A stretch of DNA of 53,177 nt from a virus. A program made the position numbers and the translations under genes. The notes beneath the pieces are model-generated. The model saw nothing but the letters and a program-made list of their open reading frames with translations, did not search any database and was not told where the DNA came from. Below, piece by piece: positions 7,634 through 16,400 of this stretch. The first letter of the stretch is position 1; every line of letters starts with the position of its first letter. The DNA lies in the IMG/VR virus record IMGVR_UViG_3300020185_000063, positions 1 through 53,177 of that record; one strand, 5' to 3'.

Positions 7634-8212
7634 ATGGCAATTAACGTAACAAAATTTGTAGTGTCTAACGACTTAAGCACTCTTGACCTAGAAGTTAATG
7701 TAACATCTGGACAAACAGTTACAGAGATTCTTTTGTGGAATGAGGATACATACAAAGATCCTTCTCAGGCTAAAGACTTATCTTCATTACTAGTGGGAAC
7801 TACTAACTCAGAAGATATTACAATAACTGCTGAAGATGCAGATTTAAGCAGTTTCTCAGGAATGTATTTTCTACAAATCACAACTAGTGAACCTGAAGCT
7901 GTAATAGTAGCAACTGTCAATCTTACTCAATATTATATTACCCAAGCCAAACTAATAGCTAATGTTGATTTATCATGTCTCAACTGTAACGCTAATTTTC
8001 AGAATGCATTATTATTCGATATGTACCTGGAGGCTACAAAGAACTCACTTATTCTTGGAAGATACCGAGATGCAATAGACAATTTAAATAAATTAATAAT
8101 TACGATCGATACATCTGATTGTGACTCTTGTAAGGACATACCTGCATTAGTTTCAACTGCAGGTAACATAGTTTCTGTTGGTGTACTTGATTGTGAGTTA
8201 ACACAAGTATAA
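7634..8212 (+). CDS. Predicted virion protein with Cys-rich C-terminal half
   Basis: The 192-aa product has a beta-rich, Thr/Ser-rich N-terminal half (about residues 1-100). The helical C-terminal half carries four cysteines in two CxxC pairs: SCLNCN near residues 114-118 and DCDSCKD near 167-172. A lone Cys lies near the end. The paired cysteines could bind a metal or form disulphides. The stop TAA is followed directly by the ATG of the next gene, and both lie upstream of the adhesin-like genes, so they may build the base of a fibre. I do not recognise the family. Confidence 0.5.
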   Translation: MAINVTKFVVSNDLSTLDLEVNVTSGQTVTEILLWNEDTYKDPSQAKDLSSLLVGTTNSEDITITAEDADLSSFSGMYFLQITTSEPEAVIVATVNLTQYYITQAKLIANVDLSCLNCNANFQNALLFDMYLEATKNSLILGRYRDAIDNLNKLIITIDTSDCDSCKDIPALVSTAGNIVSVGVLDCELTQV

Positions 8213-8440
8213 ATGAAAACTAAGGATGCTAGAGTATTTACTGAATCAGTTAAACTTGCTTCAGGTAGATTAGAAAATTATGGCGATGCTAGACTAAGTG
8301 GTATTCACCTTTTAAAGCTGATATATAAATACGCTTCTTACTCAACCACATACAATCAATTAAAAAGATTTGATTCAATGGTAAGCACATTACAACTTAC
8401 AGATCCATTAAAAGCACATTACAACTTACAGATCCATTAA
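8213..8440 (+). CDS. Small virion-region protein with frameshifted C-terminus
   Basis: The 75-aa product is basic and helical. Its last nine residues (KAHYNLQIH) are read from the second copy of a 28-bp tandem repeat (period 29) in a shifted frame. With a single repeat copy the frame would continue through DPLICVEKM into the gene at 8455, giving one fused protein. The N-terminal 66 residues therefore look like the genuine part. It directly abuts the preceding gene. The function is unknown; a tail or fibre partner is likely from position. Confidence 0.5.
   Translation: MKTKDARVFTESVKLASGRLENYGDARLSGIHLLKLIYKYASYSTTYNQLKRFDSMVSTLQLTDPLKAHYNLQIH
8383..8439. repeat. Tandem duplication of 28 bp, period 29
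   Basis: Two exact copies beginning AAGCACATTACAACTTACAG and ending GATCCATTA lie at 8383-8410 and 8412-8439, separated by one A. The period of 29 is not a multiple of three, so the duplication changes the reading frame and ends the gene at 8440. Either replication slippage in the phage or an assembly artefact could produce it. Confidence 0.95.
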
Positions 8441-8454
8441 TATGTGTTGAGAAG

Positions 8455-9198
8455 ATGGCTAGTAATACATCAGAGTATATTCAACCAGTAGGAACTGTAA
8501 CTGTTGGAGTTGATAATAATCAGGCTCCAGTATTAACTGATTCTGCGATAACAGTAGTTGATGGTGCGGAATTATACACATTCTCTTATAATGATTTATT
8601 CTCAGGGTATTCAGATCCAGATGGAAATGCATTCTCAGGATTTGTAATTAAGACACTTCCTGTAAATGGAGAATTAAAATACAATGGAGAAGCAGTAGTA
8701 GTGGGAAACTTCTATACAGATCCAACTTTACTAGTTTATAGTAAAGATTCTGACTCAGCTTATGTGACAGGCTTTACATATACAGCCTTTGATAATGACC
8801 CTCAACTGCCATTAGAATCTAATTTAGCAGCTTGTGAAGTAACAGTAGAAGCATTAGCAACAACAAATGAACCAGCAACCATCGGAGATAGAGCACAATA
8901 CGCAGGAAACAGAGTAACAACAGTATTTACTGTTGCAGACTTTACGACAGAAACAATAGCACCTTATTTTGATCCAGAAAACAATGACTTGGATGCAATT
9001 AGAATAGATGAAGTATCAACAGCTAACACAGGAGTGTATTATTATTATGCTAACCCTGTAACTGCTGGACAGGTTATTACCGCAGCAGAATTAAACTCTG
9101 GTGCTTTCTATCACATTGCTCCAGATGCCAATGGTGTTTCAACTGACTCCTTTAATGCGAGTGTTCGAGATACAGGGTCAATGATATGGGTAGATTAA
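8455..9198 (+). CDS. Cadherin-like repeat protein, probable fibre/adhesin part
   Basis: The 247-aa product has a short Thr/Ser-rich start and then two beta-sandwich repeats of about 100 residues. Repeat 1 runs from about residue 23 (NQAPVLTD... YSDPDGNAFSGFVIKTLP ... GELKYNGEAV). Repeat 2 runs from about 138 (VFTVADFTTETIAPYFDPEN ... TAGQVITAAELNSGAFYHIAP). These follow the Bacteroidota pattern 'DPdgd...i.i.tLP..G.L..nG..v..g..i....' seen in large surface adhesins. The frame is open upstream through to 8213 if one copy of the tandem repeat is removed, and two stops (TAA TAA) separate it from an in-frame open stretch downstream. The ATG at 8455 is therefore either a real separate start or an internal Met of a broken gene. 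Host-surface binding is inferred. Confidence 0.6.
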   Translation: MASNTSEYIQPVGTVTVGVDNNQAPVLTDSAITVVDGAELYTFSYNDLFSGYSDPDGNAFSGFVIKTLPVNGELKYNGEAVVVGNFYTDPTLLVYSKDSDSAYVTGFTYTAFDNDPQLPLESNLAACEVTVEALATTNEPATIGDRAQYAGNRVTTVFTVADFTTETIAPYFDPENNDLDAIRIDEVSTANTGVYYYYANPVTAGQVITAAELNSGAFYHIAPDANGVSTDSFNASVRDTGSMIWVD

Positions 9199-9203
9199 TA
9201 ACT

Positions 9204-9220
9204 GTTCAGTGATACTGAAC
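9204..9220 (+). other. Perfect 7-bp hairpin just after a double stop
   Basis: GTTCAGT (9204-9210) and ACTGAAC (9214-9220) flank the triloop GAT, starting two bases after the second of two in-frame stops (9196-9201). No T-tract follows. Because the reading frame beyond it stays open into the next repeat gene, it could be a weak terminator or a readthrough-stimulating structure. Confidence 0.45.
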
Positions 9221-9243
9221 ATAATAAAAATAATGAACAAACA

Positions 9244-9987
9244 ATGTTATACACGGTAACTAATAGTGGCTTACAGAATGGTAGGCCAACACAAATAGGT
9301 CAGAATACAATACCTAATATTGATTTAGGTGCAACTCATGTATTCACAATAGCTAATTTCACGACTGAAACAACTCCTCAGTATTCCGATCCTGAAGGAG
9401 ATGCTATGGCTTACATTGAAATATTAACTCTTCCTTCAGATGGAACTCTTAAATTAAATGGAGTAGCTGTAACGTTGAATCAACAAATATTTGCTGGTCA
9501 AATTACAACAGGAAACTTTGTATATGAAGCTCCTGCTACTGGAACTGCACAAGGGTATTCAGTTAATTTTCAATTCGACGCGGCCGATGTAGGATCTAAT
9601 TCATTAAGTGGATTAAATACAGGTTTTATGTTTATTGGAGTAGATGGTGTTGAGAATTTACCTCCTGATGTTATAGGTGACAAAACTATAAGTGTTCCTT
9701 TTGGAGATACTTATGTTTACTCTATGGCTGATTTTACAACAGGTACTACACCAGCTTATAATGATCCAGAAGGGGATCCACCATCTAAGTTAAAGATATT
9801 GGATTTACCAGATAGAGGCACTCTTGTATTTAATGGAACAAATGTTTCTGTTAATCAAGAGATTAATGCATCTGAAGTTAATGCAGGTTATTTAACATGG
9901 GTTCCAGACTTGATTGATAATCTAGCCGTAAATACAACGTTTAATTTTGCTGTCTCTGACACAGGCAGTGGGCAATTCAGTTCATAG
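9244..9987 (+). CDS. Cadherin-like repeat protein, second copy
   Basis: The 247-aa product has two repeats of the same kind as the preceding gene. The first spans about residues 15-130 (VFTIANFTTETTPQYSDPEG, LPSDGTLKLNGVAVTLNQQI). The second spans about 137-247 (YSMADFTTGTTPAYNDPEGD, LPDRGTLVFNGTNVSVNQEI). The repeats here are closer to each other than to those in the preceding gene. It is in frame with the gene at 8455, with only two stops and a 45-bp linker between. Its TAG stop (9985-9987) is followed one base later by the ATG of the next gene. A role as tail-fibre or appendage stalk that binds host surface glycan or protein is inference. Confidence 0.62.
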   Translation: MLYTVTNSGLQNGRPTQIGQNTIPNIDLGATHVFTIANFTTETTPQYSDPEGDAMAYIEILTLPSDGTLKLNGVAVTLNQQIFAGQITTGNFVYEAPATGTAQGYSVNFQFDAADVGSNSLSGLNTGFMFIGVDGVENLPPDVIGDKTISVPFGDTYVYSMADFTTGTTPAYNDPEGDPPSKLKILDLPDRGTLVFNGTNVSVNQEINASEVNAGYLTWVPDLIDNLAVNTTFNFAVSDTGSGQFSS

Positions 9988-9988
9988 T

Positions 9989-10378
9989 ATGGGGCAGATA
10001 ACAATGAGAAGTAGAGGGCAATTAATTGAAAATCCACCAGTCACTAATGGTAATATAGGATCTTTAATAGTATCAGATAATCCATGTCAATCTCAGTTTA
10101 GTTTTTCTGTAATAGTTGAAACTAATGTTTGGGTTGAATTTGATGTACCACTGTCATCTACTATTACAAAGATTGGCGGAGGAGCTTTTGTTAATGGAGA
10201 AACACTGGCAGCAAACCAAGGGTACTTATTAACCATGAATGGATATGTGTCTCCAATACCTTCTCAGAACACTTTAACTGACGCGTTTAGGATTAGAACT
10301 AAAGTTTCTAATGGTGGATCATTGTTGGATTCTGCAGAAGTAGTTCGAGATCATAATGGGGATTTATGTAGTCCTTAA
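9989..10378 (+). CDS. Small beta-rich protein, probable fibre tip or cap
   Basis: With ATG at 9989 the product is 129 aa. The frame is open back to 9947, but that start lies inside the preceding gene and adds no domain character. The sequence is predicted beta with paired Cys residues near the N-terminus and at the very end (SDNPCQSQF, GDLCSP), which could form a disulphide. The segment GGGAFVNGETLAANQGYLLTMNGY looks like a compact beta domain. It closes the adhesin group and is followed by an 85-bp gap with a clear promoter. Being last in the group, it may cap the fibre or provide the receptor-binding domain. This is inference from order only. Confidence 0.48.
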   Translation: MGQITMRSRGQLIENPPVTNGNIGSLIVSDNPCQSQFSFSVIVETNVWVEFDVPLSSTITKIGGGAFVNGETLAANQGYLLTMNGYVSPIPSQNTLTDAFRIRTKVSNGGSLLDSAEVVRDHNGDLCSP

Positions 10379-10410
10379 AAAAAATATACCTATTATTAGT
10401 GATAGAGATA

Positions 10411-10442
10411 TTTGACTTATATAATAAAAAAAACTATATTTG
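10411..10442 (+). promoter_or_regulatory. Bacteroidota-type promoter before the phosphoesterase gene
   Basis: TTTGAC at 10411-10416 and TATATTTG at 10435-10442 lie with 20 bp between TTG and TATATTTG, an exact match to TTG-N(19-21)-TAnnTTTG. Transcription would start near 10449, about 15 bases before the ATG at 10464. The same two boxes with the same spacing recur at 17612-17642. Confidence 0.75.
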
Positions 10443-10463
10443 CCTGTAACTTAAAATAAATCT

Positions 10464-11591
10464 ATGTCAAACGATAAAGAATTAACTGCTAAAGAAAACA
10501 ACGAGTTAGATACAGTTAAGAAGTTTCTTCGAGAAAAAAGAGGATACTTAAAAAAAGGAAACGGAGCATGTGCTTACGCATTAATGAGAAAGTACAATGA
10601 GGCACATTCATTTAAAATTATCAAAAGAGCAAAGAAAGAAGTAAAGAAAGAGATTAAAGAAAGCAATACTGAAAGGATTTCAAGTAATTTAAACACAGGT
10701 GATGTAAAAATTACTAGAAGTATTGCAGAAGATTTTAGAGATCATTGCGTTGAGAATAGACAAAAACTAGAGAACACACCATTTGCTCCTACATTAGTTA
10801 AGAGGAAAAATCCAAAACTAGTACCTACTCCATCAATTGCAGATCAGGAAGGAATGCACATTCTATTAGGGTGTAATCACGTTCCATTCCACAACAAAAG
10901 ATTACATGCGGGCATTAGAAGATTAATGCGTGATTATAAATACAACATAAAAGGATTTCACTTAATGGGTGATTTTGCTGATATAAATACTTTATCTTCA
11001 CATGATAAAGGAAAATTCACAGCAGTGCCTGGATTAACTTTAGATATGGAATATGATGCTTGTAATGAAGAGTTAGATCTCTTTGAAGCAGAATTACCTT
11101 CTGGAGTTTGGAAGACTTACTTATATGGCAACCATGAAGACAGACACAATAGGTGGATGAATAATATGGATAATGCCAAAACACCTTTACTTTCTCCAAT
11201 GGACGGAATGCTATTAGAGGATAGAGGTTATCATGTAAAGAATAAATGGTCACAAGATTTCTTTAAGCTTGGGAATGATTTTGAAATATTCCACGGAATA
11301 TACTTCAGTATTCACAATGCTAAAGCTCACTTAGATAAGTTGAGAACATCTTGTGCATACGTACACACACATCGTATCCAGAACTATCGTGAAGGAACTA
11401 TGTCTGCGTATAATATTGGATCTTGTGCAGACTTCTGGTCAGCAGCATTTGGTTATGCTACTCGTCCAATGAAAGCACAATGGGCTAATGGGTTTGCAAT
11501 TAATATGATTGATGCTCAAGGAAGAAGTAATGTAACACAAATCTATGTTAATCCAGATGGAACATTCTGGTTTGGTGGTAGATTATATTAA
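10464..11591 (+). CDS. Calcineurin-like metallophosphoesterase with altered first motif
   Basis: The 375-aa product has a charged helical N-terminal extension (about residues 1-110, rich in Lys and Glu) and a metallophosphoesterase core (about 128-360). Metal-binding motifs are in order: HLMGDFAD (Gly169, Asp170, Asp173), GNHEDR (222-227), His278 in FHGIY, and HTHR (301-304). The first motif, normally D-x-H, reads C137-N138-H139 (GCNHVPFHN), so the aspartate that bridges metal 1 is replaced by cysteine. The enzyme may be weakened, use a different metal or be structural. It has its own promoter and sits between the fibre genes and the ring/muzzle genes, so it may be carried in the virion. Phosphodiesterase activity on nucleic acid, nucleotide or host surface phosphate is possible; the substrate is unknown. 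Confidence 0.72.
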   Translation: MSNDKELTAKENNELDTVKKFLREKRGYLKKGNGACAYALMRKYNEAHSFKIIKRAKKEVKKEIKESNTERISSNLNTGDVKITRSIAEDFRDHCVENRQKLENTPFAPTLVKRKNPKLVPTPSIADQEGMHILLGCNHVPFHNKRLHAGIRRLMRDYKYNIKGFHLMGDFADINTLSSHDKGKFTAVPGLTLDMEYDACNEELDLFEAELPSGVWKTYLYGNHEDRHNRWMNNMDNAKTPLLSPMDGMLLEDRGYHVKNKWSQDFFKLGNDFEIFHGIYFSIHNAKAHLDKLRTSCAYVHTHRIQNYREGTMSAYNIGSCADFWSAAFGYATRPMKAQWANGFAINMIDAQGRSNVTQIYVNPDGTFWFGGRLY

Positions 11592-11599
11592 AATACACA

Positions 11600-12268
11600 A
11601 TGACAAAGAAAGAGATAATTTATACTATCTATGAGAAACTAGGGATTGCTACTGATGACACTCACATGTCTGAAGAGTTAATCTCTTCTCTTATTGATAC
11701 CAAGAGAGCAATGCTTCTTAAACAACAGTATGCTAAGAATGGGTGGCACATGCCAACAGAAATTAAGCAAGAGCTATGTATGGATGTTTCTTTAGTCGAG
11801 AAAGTTTCGGGATATACATGTGCTGGTAAAATACTCAGTACTTCCATTCCTCTACCCCGGAGCATAAAAATAAAAGGAAAAGAAGGCCCACTGATGGTTA
11901 GAAAGTCTGACAGTACAGTAATTGCCTTAAATATTATTCCTGTTGAAAGAGTTCCATTCTTATTTTCTAATCGATTCACACAGCACTTAAATTATTGTGC
12001 AGTAGACATGGATGGTAAGTTGATTTTAATCTCAAACAATAATGAGTTCAGGTTTTTAAAAAGTATCAAAGTTACTGATATATTTGAACAGCCTGATACT
12101 GTTCATTCTCTTGCATGTGATACACCAAATGTAGAACCATGGGATTTAGACTATCCAGTTGAGGTTGCAATGGTTGACGTAATAACTGACTTGGTTGTAA
12201 AAGAATTAACTAGAAGTCTAGGTATTCCAGAGGATAGAGTAAATGATGCAACTGATGAAAGAAAATAA
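11600..12268 (+). CDS. Ring/neck-type structural protein (crAss-like)
   Basis: The 222-aa product begins with TKKEIIYTIYEKLG and continues with ELISSLIDTKRAMLLKQQYA, a pattern I recognise from a crAss-like ring protein placed before the muzzle gene. A small beta-rich middle with PLPRSIKIKGKEGPLMVRKS and a C-terminal helix follow. There is no enzyme motif. It overlaps the next gene by up to 26 bp, in the order ring, small basic protein, ring, muzzle that is characteristic of this phage group. It probably forms part of the tail neck through which DNA and cargo proteins leave the head. Confidence 0.66.
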   Translation: MTKKEIIYTIYEKLGIATDDTHMSEELISSLIDTKRAMLLKQQYAKNGWHMPTEIKQELCMDVSLVEKVSGYTCAGKILSTSIPLPRSIKIKGKEGPLMVRKSDSTVIALNIIPVERVPFLFSNRFTQHLNYCAVDMDGKLILISNNNEFRFLKSIKVTDIFEQPDTVHSLACDTPNVEPWDLDYPVEVAMVDVITDLVVKELTRSLGIPEDRVNDATDERK

Positions 12269-12776
12269 CGAGGAAGATATTAGAAATCATAGAGTTAAGT
12301 CAGACTATGGTAACTTTGATTACTTTAAACATTACAAGAGAGATTCTGATGGTAAACATACAGTAAATAGAGGTACTTTTTCCGATATACTTATGGAGTT
12401 TAATTCTCATGTTAGAGACAGGATTTCTAAAAAAGGAGCTGAATATATTATGCCAAGAAGAATTGGTAAGATACAGCTCAGGAAACTTAAAACTGAAATC
12501 AAGATTGATGATGATGGTAAAATTATAAATGAATTACCAACTAATTGGAAAGCAACAAAGGAATTGTGGGCTGAGAATAAGAAAGCTAAGGAAAATAAAA
12601 TAAGAATTAGATATACTAACGAGCATACTGGAGGTTATACTTTTAGAATATTCTACAAGAAATATAAAGCAAACTATAAAAACAAGAGTATCTATAAGAT
12701 GCAGTTTAATAGAGATATGAAACGAGAGTTATCAAAATCTATATTTGCAGGAAAGATAGATGCATTTTTAAGATAA
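12243..12776 (+). CDS. Small basic neck-region protein conserved in crAss-like phages
   Basis: The longest reading gives 177 aa. ATG at 12255 (MKENNEEDIRNHR, 173 aa) is an equally plausible start, and either overlaps the preceding gene. The protein is strongly basic. It contains SKKGAEYIMPRRIGKIQLRK, then a TNWKATKELW stretch and NEHTGGYTFRIFYKKYKANY, features I recall from a conserved small protein in the crAss neck cluster. Its high Lys content and position between two ring proteins suggest contact with DNA or a tail collar role. No enzymatic motif is seen. Confidence 0.6.
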   Translation: MMQLMKENNEEDIRNHRVKSDYGNFDYFKHYKRDSDGKHTVNRGTFSDILMEFNSHVRDRISKKGAEYIMPRRIGKIQLRKLKTEIKIDDDGKIINELPTNWKATKELWAENKKAKENKIRIRYTNEHTGGYTFRIFYKKYKANYKNKSIYKMQFNRDMKRELSKSIFAGKIDAFLR

Positions 12777-12779
12777 GAC

Positions 12780-13490
12780 ATGGCAGATACACAAAACTTA
12801 GTAAGCATCAAACTAGTCGCTGATAGACTAATGCAAAACCCTTTAATGAAGGATCTGAATTATGAATTCATAGTTGACAATGCTATTGAAGTTCTAAGAA
12901 TACTTGGTGCACCAGCATTATATGTCACGCGAAGAGAGGGATTAAATGTTGAAAATTATAGAGCACTTAAGCCTATTGATATGTTAAAGATTGAAGGGAT
13001 TGCTAGAGTTGATGGAGTCGACAGACCTATTCCACTTACAGCAAGTGAAGATATTGCACAAGATTTTTTTCATGTCGGCAATTCTTTACCAACTAGAAAA
13101 GACCCTACATATTCACTTAACAGTAAGTACATAAATGTTAATTTCAAAAAAGGTAAGATTAATGTAATTTACAAAGCAGTAGCAACTGATGAAGAATGCT
13201 ACCCTTTAATACTTGATGATGCGATACTTTTAAGATGTGTACAATCTTACATTAAATGGAAATGGTTTGATATACTAAATGACATGGATATGATTAGTGA
13301 CAGAAAGCTAAGTAAGGCTGAGACTGATTATATGTTCAATGCAGGTCAAGCTGATGTAAGTCTTAAAATACCATCTGCAGATGAAATGGAAACATTAGTC
13401 AACACGATAACTCAATTAATTCCTAGCCGTACTTCCTTCTCAAGAAGATTTGAGTATTTAGGTCAGCAGGAACAATTAAGAATACACTAA
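12780..13490 (+). CDS. Ring/neck-type structural protein next to the muzzle gene
   Basis: The 236-aa product is mixed alpha/beta. It has an N-terminal helix region (VADRLMQNPLMKDLNYEFIV), an LRILGAPALYVTR turn, a beta middle (YINVNFKKGKINVIYKA) and a helical C-terminus with LLRCVQSYIKWKWFDIL. This resembles the crAss ring protein that directly precedes the muzzle gene and is related in plan to podovirus adaptor proteins. It is separated from the 5' neighbour by three bases and from the muzzle gene by one base, so they form one translational unit. Confidence 0.65.
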   Translation: MADTQNLVSIKLVADRLMQNPLMKDLNYEFIVDNAIEVLRILGAPALYVTRREGLNVENYRALKPIDMLKIEGIARVDGVDRPIPLTASEDIAQDFFHVGNSLPTRKDPTYSLNSKYINVNFKKGKINVIYKAVATDEECYPLILDDAILLRCVQSYIKWKWFDILNDMDMISDRKLSKAETDYMFNAGQADVSLKIPSADEMETLVNTITQLIPSRTSFSRRFEYLGQQEQLRIH

Positions 13491-13491
13491 T

Positions 13492-16400
13492 ATGATCAAG
13501 AAACACATATCATCATACAAAGGTATGAGCAAGGATCTCGCGAGAGATTTACAGTCTGATAAATACTTCGACGCAAAGAACATTAGAATAATGGCAACTG
13601 ATCAAAAAAGTTCATTTGCTGTAACTAATGAAGCTGGTAATGAGCTTGTGTTTCAAATCCCTACACCTATATTTGATTTTAATAATACAAGAATTACTTA
13701 TGACGTAAACGGAGTAACAAAAGAGTTGAAATATACAACAAATTCTTCAGTAATACCTAGATGTAGACTGGAAGAAGATTATGTTGATACTTCAGCTATT
13801 CCTGTTGCTAAAACTTCTTTAGATCAAATAATTATAGGAGTAAAGGAGCTTAGAGATTCAGCGATATTTATAACCACAGATAATTTTGGATTTGATTGCT
13901 TTTGGGAACTGACTGGATTAGATAATGGAAATTACGATTTGAATTTACTTTATATGGGTAACTTAGGATTAAGTACCTCTAACCTAGTTCAAATTATTTA
14001 TAATTACGAAAACTCTGTTATTCAAAAAATATATTTTGTTGATGGTAAACACCAATTAAGGTATTTTAATATTAAACAAAGTGTTGAGAATGGAGATCTT
14101 GTTAACTTAATAGATCTTAATCCAGACGCTATAGATACAGTAAGTACATTTACATTATCACAACCAGAGCCAGACCAAGTAATTAGTGGTGGTAGTCACA
14201 CATCTGGTATGATTCAATATGCTTATGGGCTATACATACTTAATGGTGCACAAACAACTATCTCTCCAGTATCAGAATTGATACCTATTGACAAGGGCCC
14301 AAACTTAGGTGGAGGAGAGGTGAATGAAGTTTTAGGTCGTTCAGTAGTTGTAAATATACCATCGATCGATACGCAATTTACAAACATAAAAATATACTCA
14401 ATAAAATATACAGCTTTTAATGAAATCCCTGAGATTAAAATTATAGCTGATAGAGAGATTGACAACTTTGACAACTTTAGTGTTATTGATGATGGTACGT
14501 CAACAGAAACAATATCATTAGAAGCGTTTACATTCTTAGGATCTGCACCAATCATACCTCAACATATTATTACAAAAGATAATAGATTATTTCCAATCAA
14601 TGTTAAGCAACAAAGATTTATAGTTGACTTAGATATGAGAGCTTATTCTTATAGCTCAGGTGGATCTGCAGTAGTAATGGAAAATGTTTCAGTAGATGAT
14701 GCAAGTAATATTCAAGGAACTACTAGAACTGTTCCTGGTGATTTTAATATTCCGCCAAAACATGATTCTATTAATGCAGATTACGAAACATATAAATTTC
14801 AATCTAACGGAACAACTGTTGGAGCTGAAGGTAAGTATGTTAAATTAGAAATATTCCAAGCATCATTGTCTGACTCAGAAGCAAGAAACTATCAATTTTT
14901 AAAAGATAGAGAGCTTTATAGATTCGGACTTAAGTTCTATAATAGAAGAGGTCAGACTTCAGATCCTAAATGGATAGCTGATTTAAAAACACCTTCTGGA
15001 AATTTAGAAGGAGACTACAATCAATTAAGAGTCACTCTTACTGCTGACTTCTATGTATGGCTGAATGATAGCAGCAACTTTGAATCTGATGATGACAAGC
15101 CAATAGGATACAAAATATTAAGAGCTGATAGAACATTGTTAGATCAAACAATATATGCTCAAGGATTTATAAATCCAACAATAGCAAATTACAAGTCTAG
15201 GTCTAAAAATGTAAGCTATGCTGAGAGAGTAAGAAGAGTTAATAGCAATGAATCTGACATACTACCTAGTATGGTTAGAATGTTTGAGAGTCAGAAACCT
15301 ATGGTTAAATGTAAAGACTATCATTGCTTATCATGGATTTACGAAGATAGCAATTGTTTTTCATGCTGGGAAGGTGGTGTTCCTGGAATTGGAAGATATT
15401 TAGGATTATCAAGACAAAGATCTACTGAAGGGTTTAAGTCTTCAGATAGTCAAGACTTTGTTGCACAAAATTATCAGCACAGTCGACTAATGCAATTCTT
15501 TAGTCCAGAAGTATTATTTAGAAATGCTCAAATTGATGCTAGTTATAAATTAAGAGTTGTTGGTCTTGCAGAGCAAGATGATATAGCTAACTGGAGTGCT
15601 GAAGTAAATCCAGTAAATGCTAATAAAGATCAAGAAACAATATTTAAAGGTGGATTAACAACATCAACTTTAGGAGTTACTTATCAGATTATTTCTGGAT
15701 CACCAAGTAGCTTGTCAGATCAAGGTTTCTTTGGGCCAACTAATTCAGAAGGAAGAAGAGCAGAGCATCAGGTTTATAGAAGTTTTAATGGGACATATTA
15801 TCCTGCACCAAATGTAGATGAGTATGAAATATATGGAACTCCTGAGATTACTGAACACGCAGCAGATTTTAAAAGATATAATAATGACGGAGCTTTAAGA
15901 TATGCAAATAGCTTGAAGACAATGATTATGGATAATTGGAATTACTCTGCTGATGTGCATAAGGATGCAAATGTTCAAATACTTGGATGTAACACAAACG
16001 GAGCAAGATGTATTACATTTGCTCAAGGTCCAGACGATCCTACATTCCCATTAGAAAGTAGGATGACAATAGAAAGAATGCATGAACTTTCTAACATATC
16101 AGAAACTAAAGGTGTATTGATTGCTGAGTTCGTAAAAGATAATTCGGTGTTATACACAAGTAATATATATGGAGGAATGTCATTTGAAGCAAAAGCTAAT
16201 GCAACATATATTGAAATAGGTAAATTTCAAACTATCAACAATAGTACAATATTAATTGAATCTCCAGGAGATACTTTTGTCGACGTATTCACTTTCACAA
16301 AACTCGTTAAGGATGATTTAGAAATTAACTCTGAAAATTACAACTTATTATCTGAGATTGTATCAGTGAGAGTTGAGACTACTGTTGACCTTAAGAATAG

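Noticed and set aside
9947-9988. Start at 9947 for the small protein ending at 10378
   Set aside because: The added residues are read out of frame from the preceding adhesin gene, and an ATG two bases after that gene's stop fits better.
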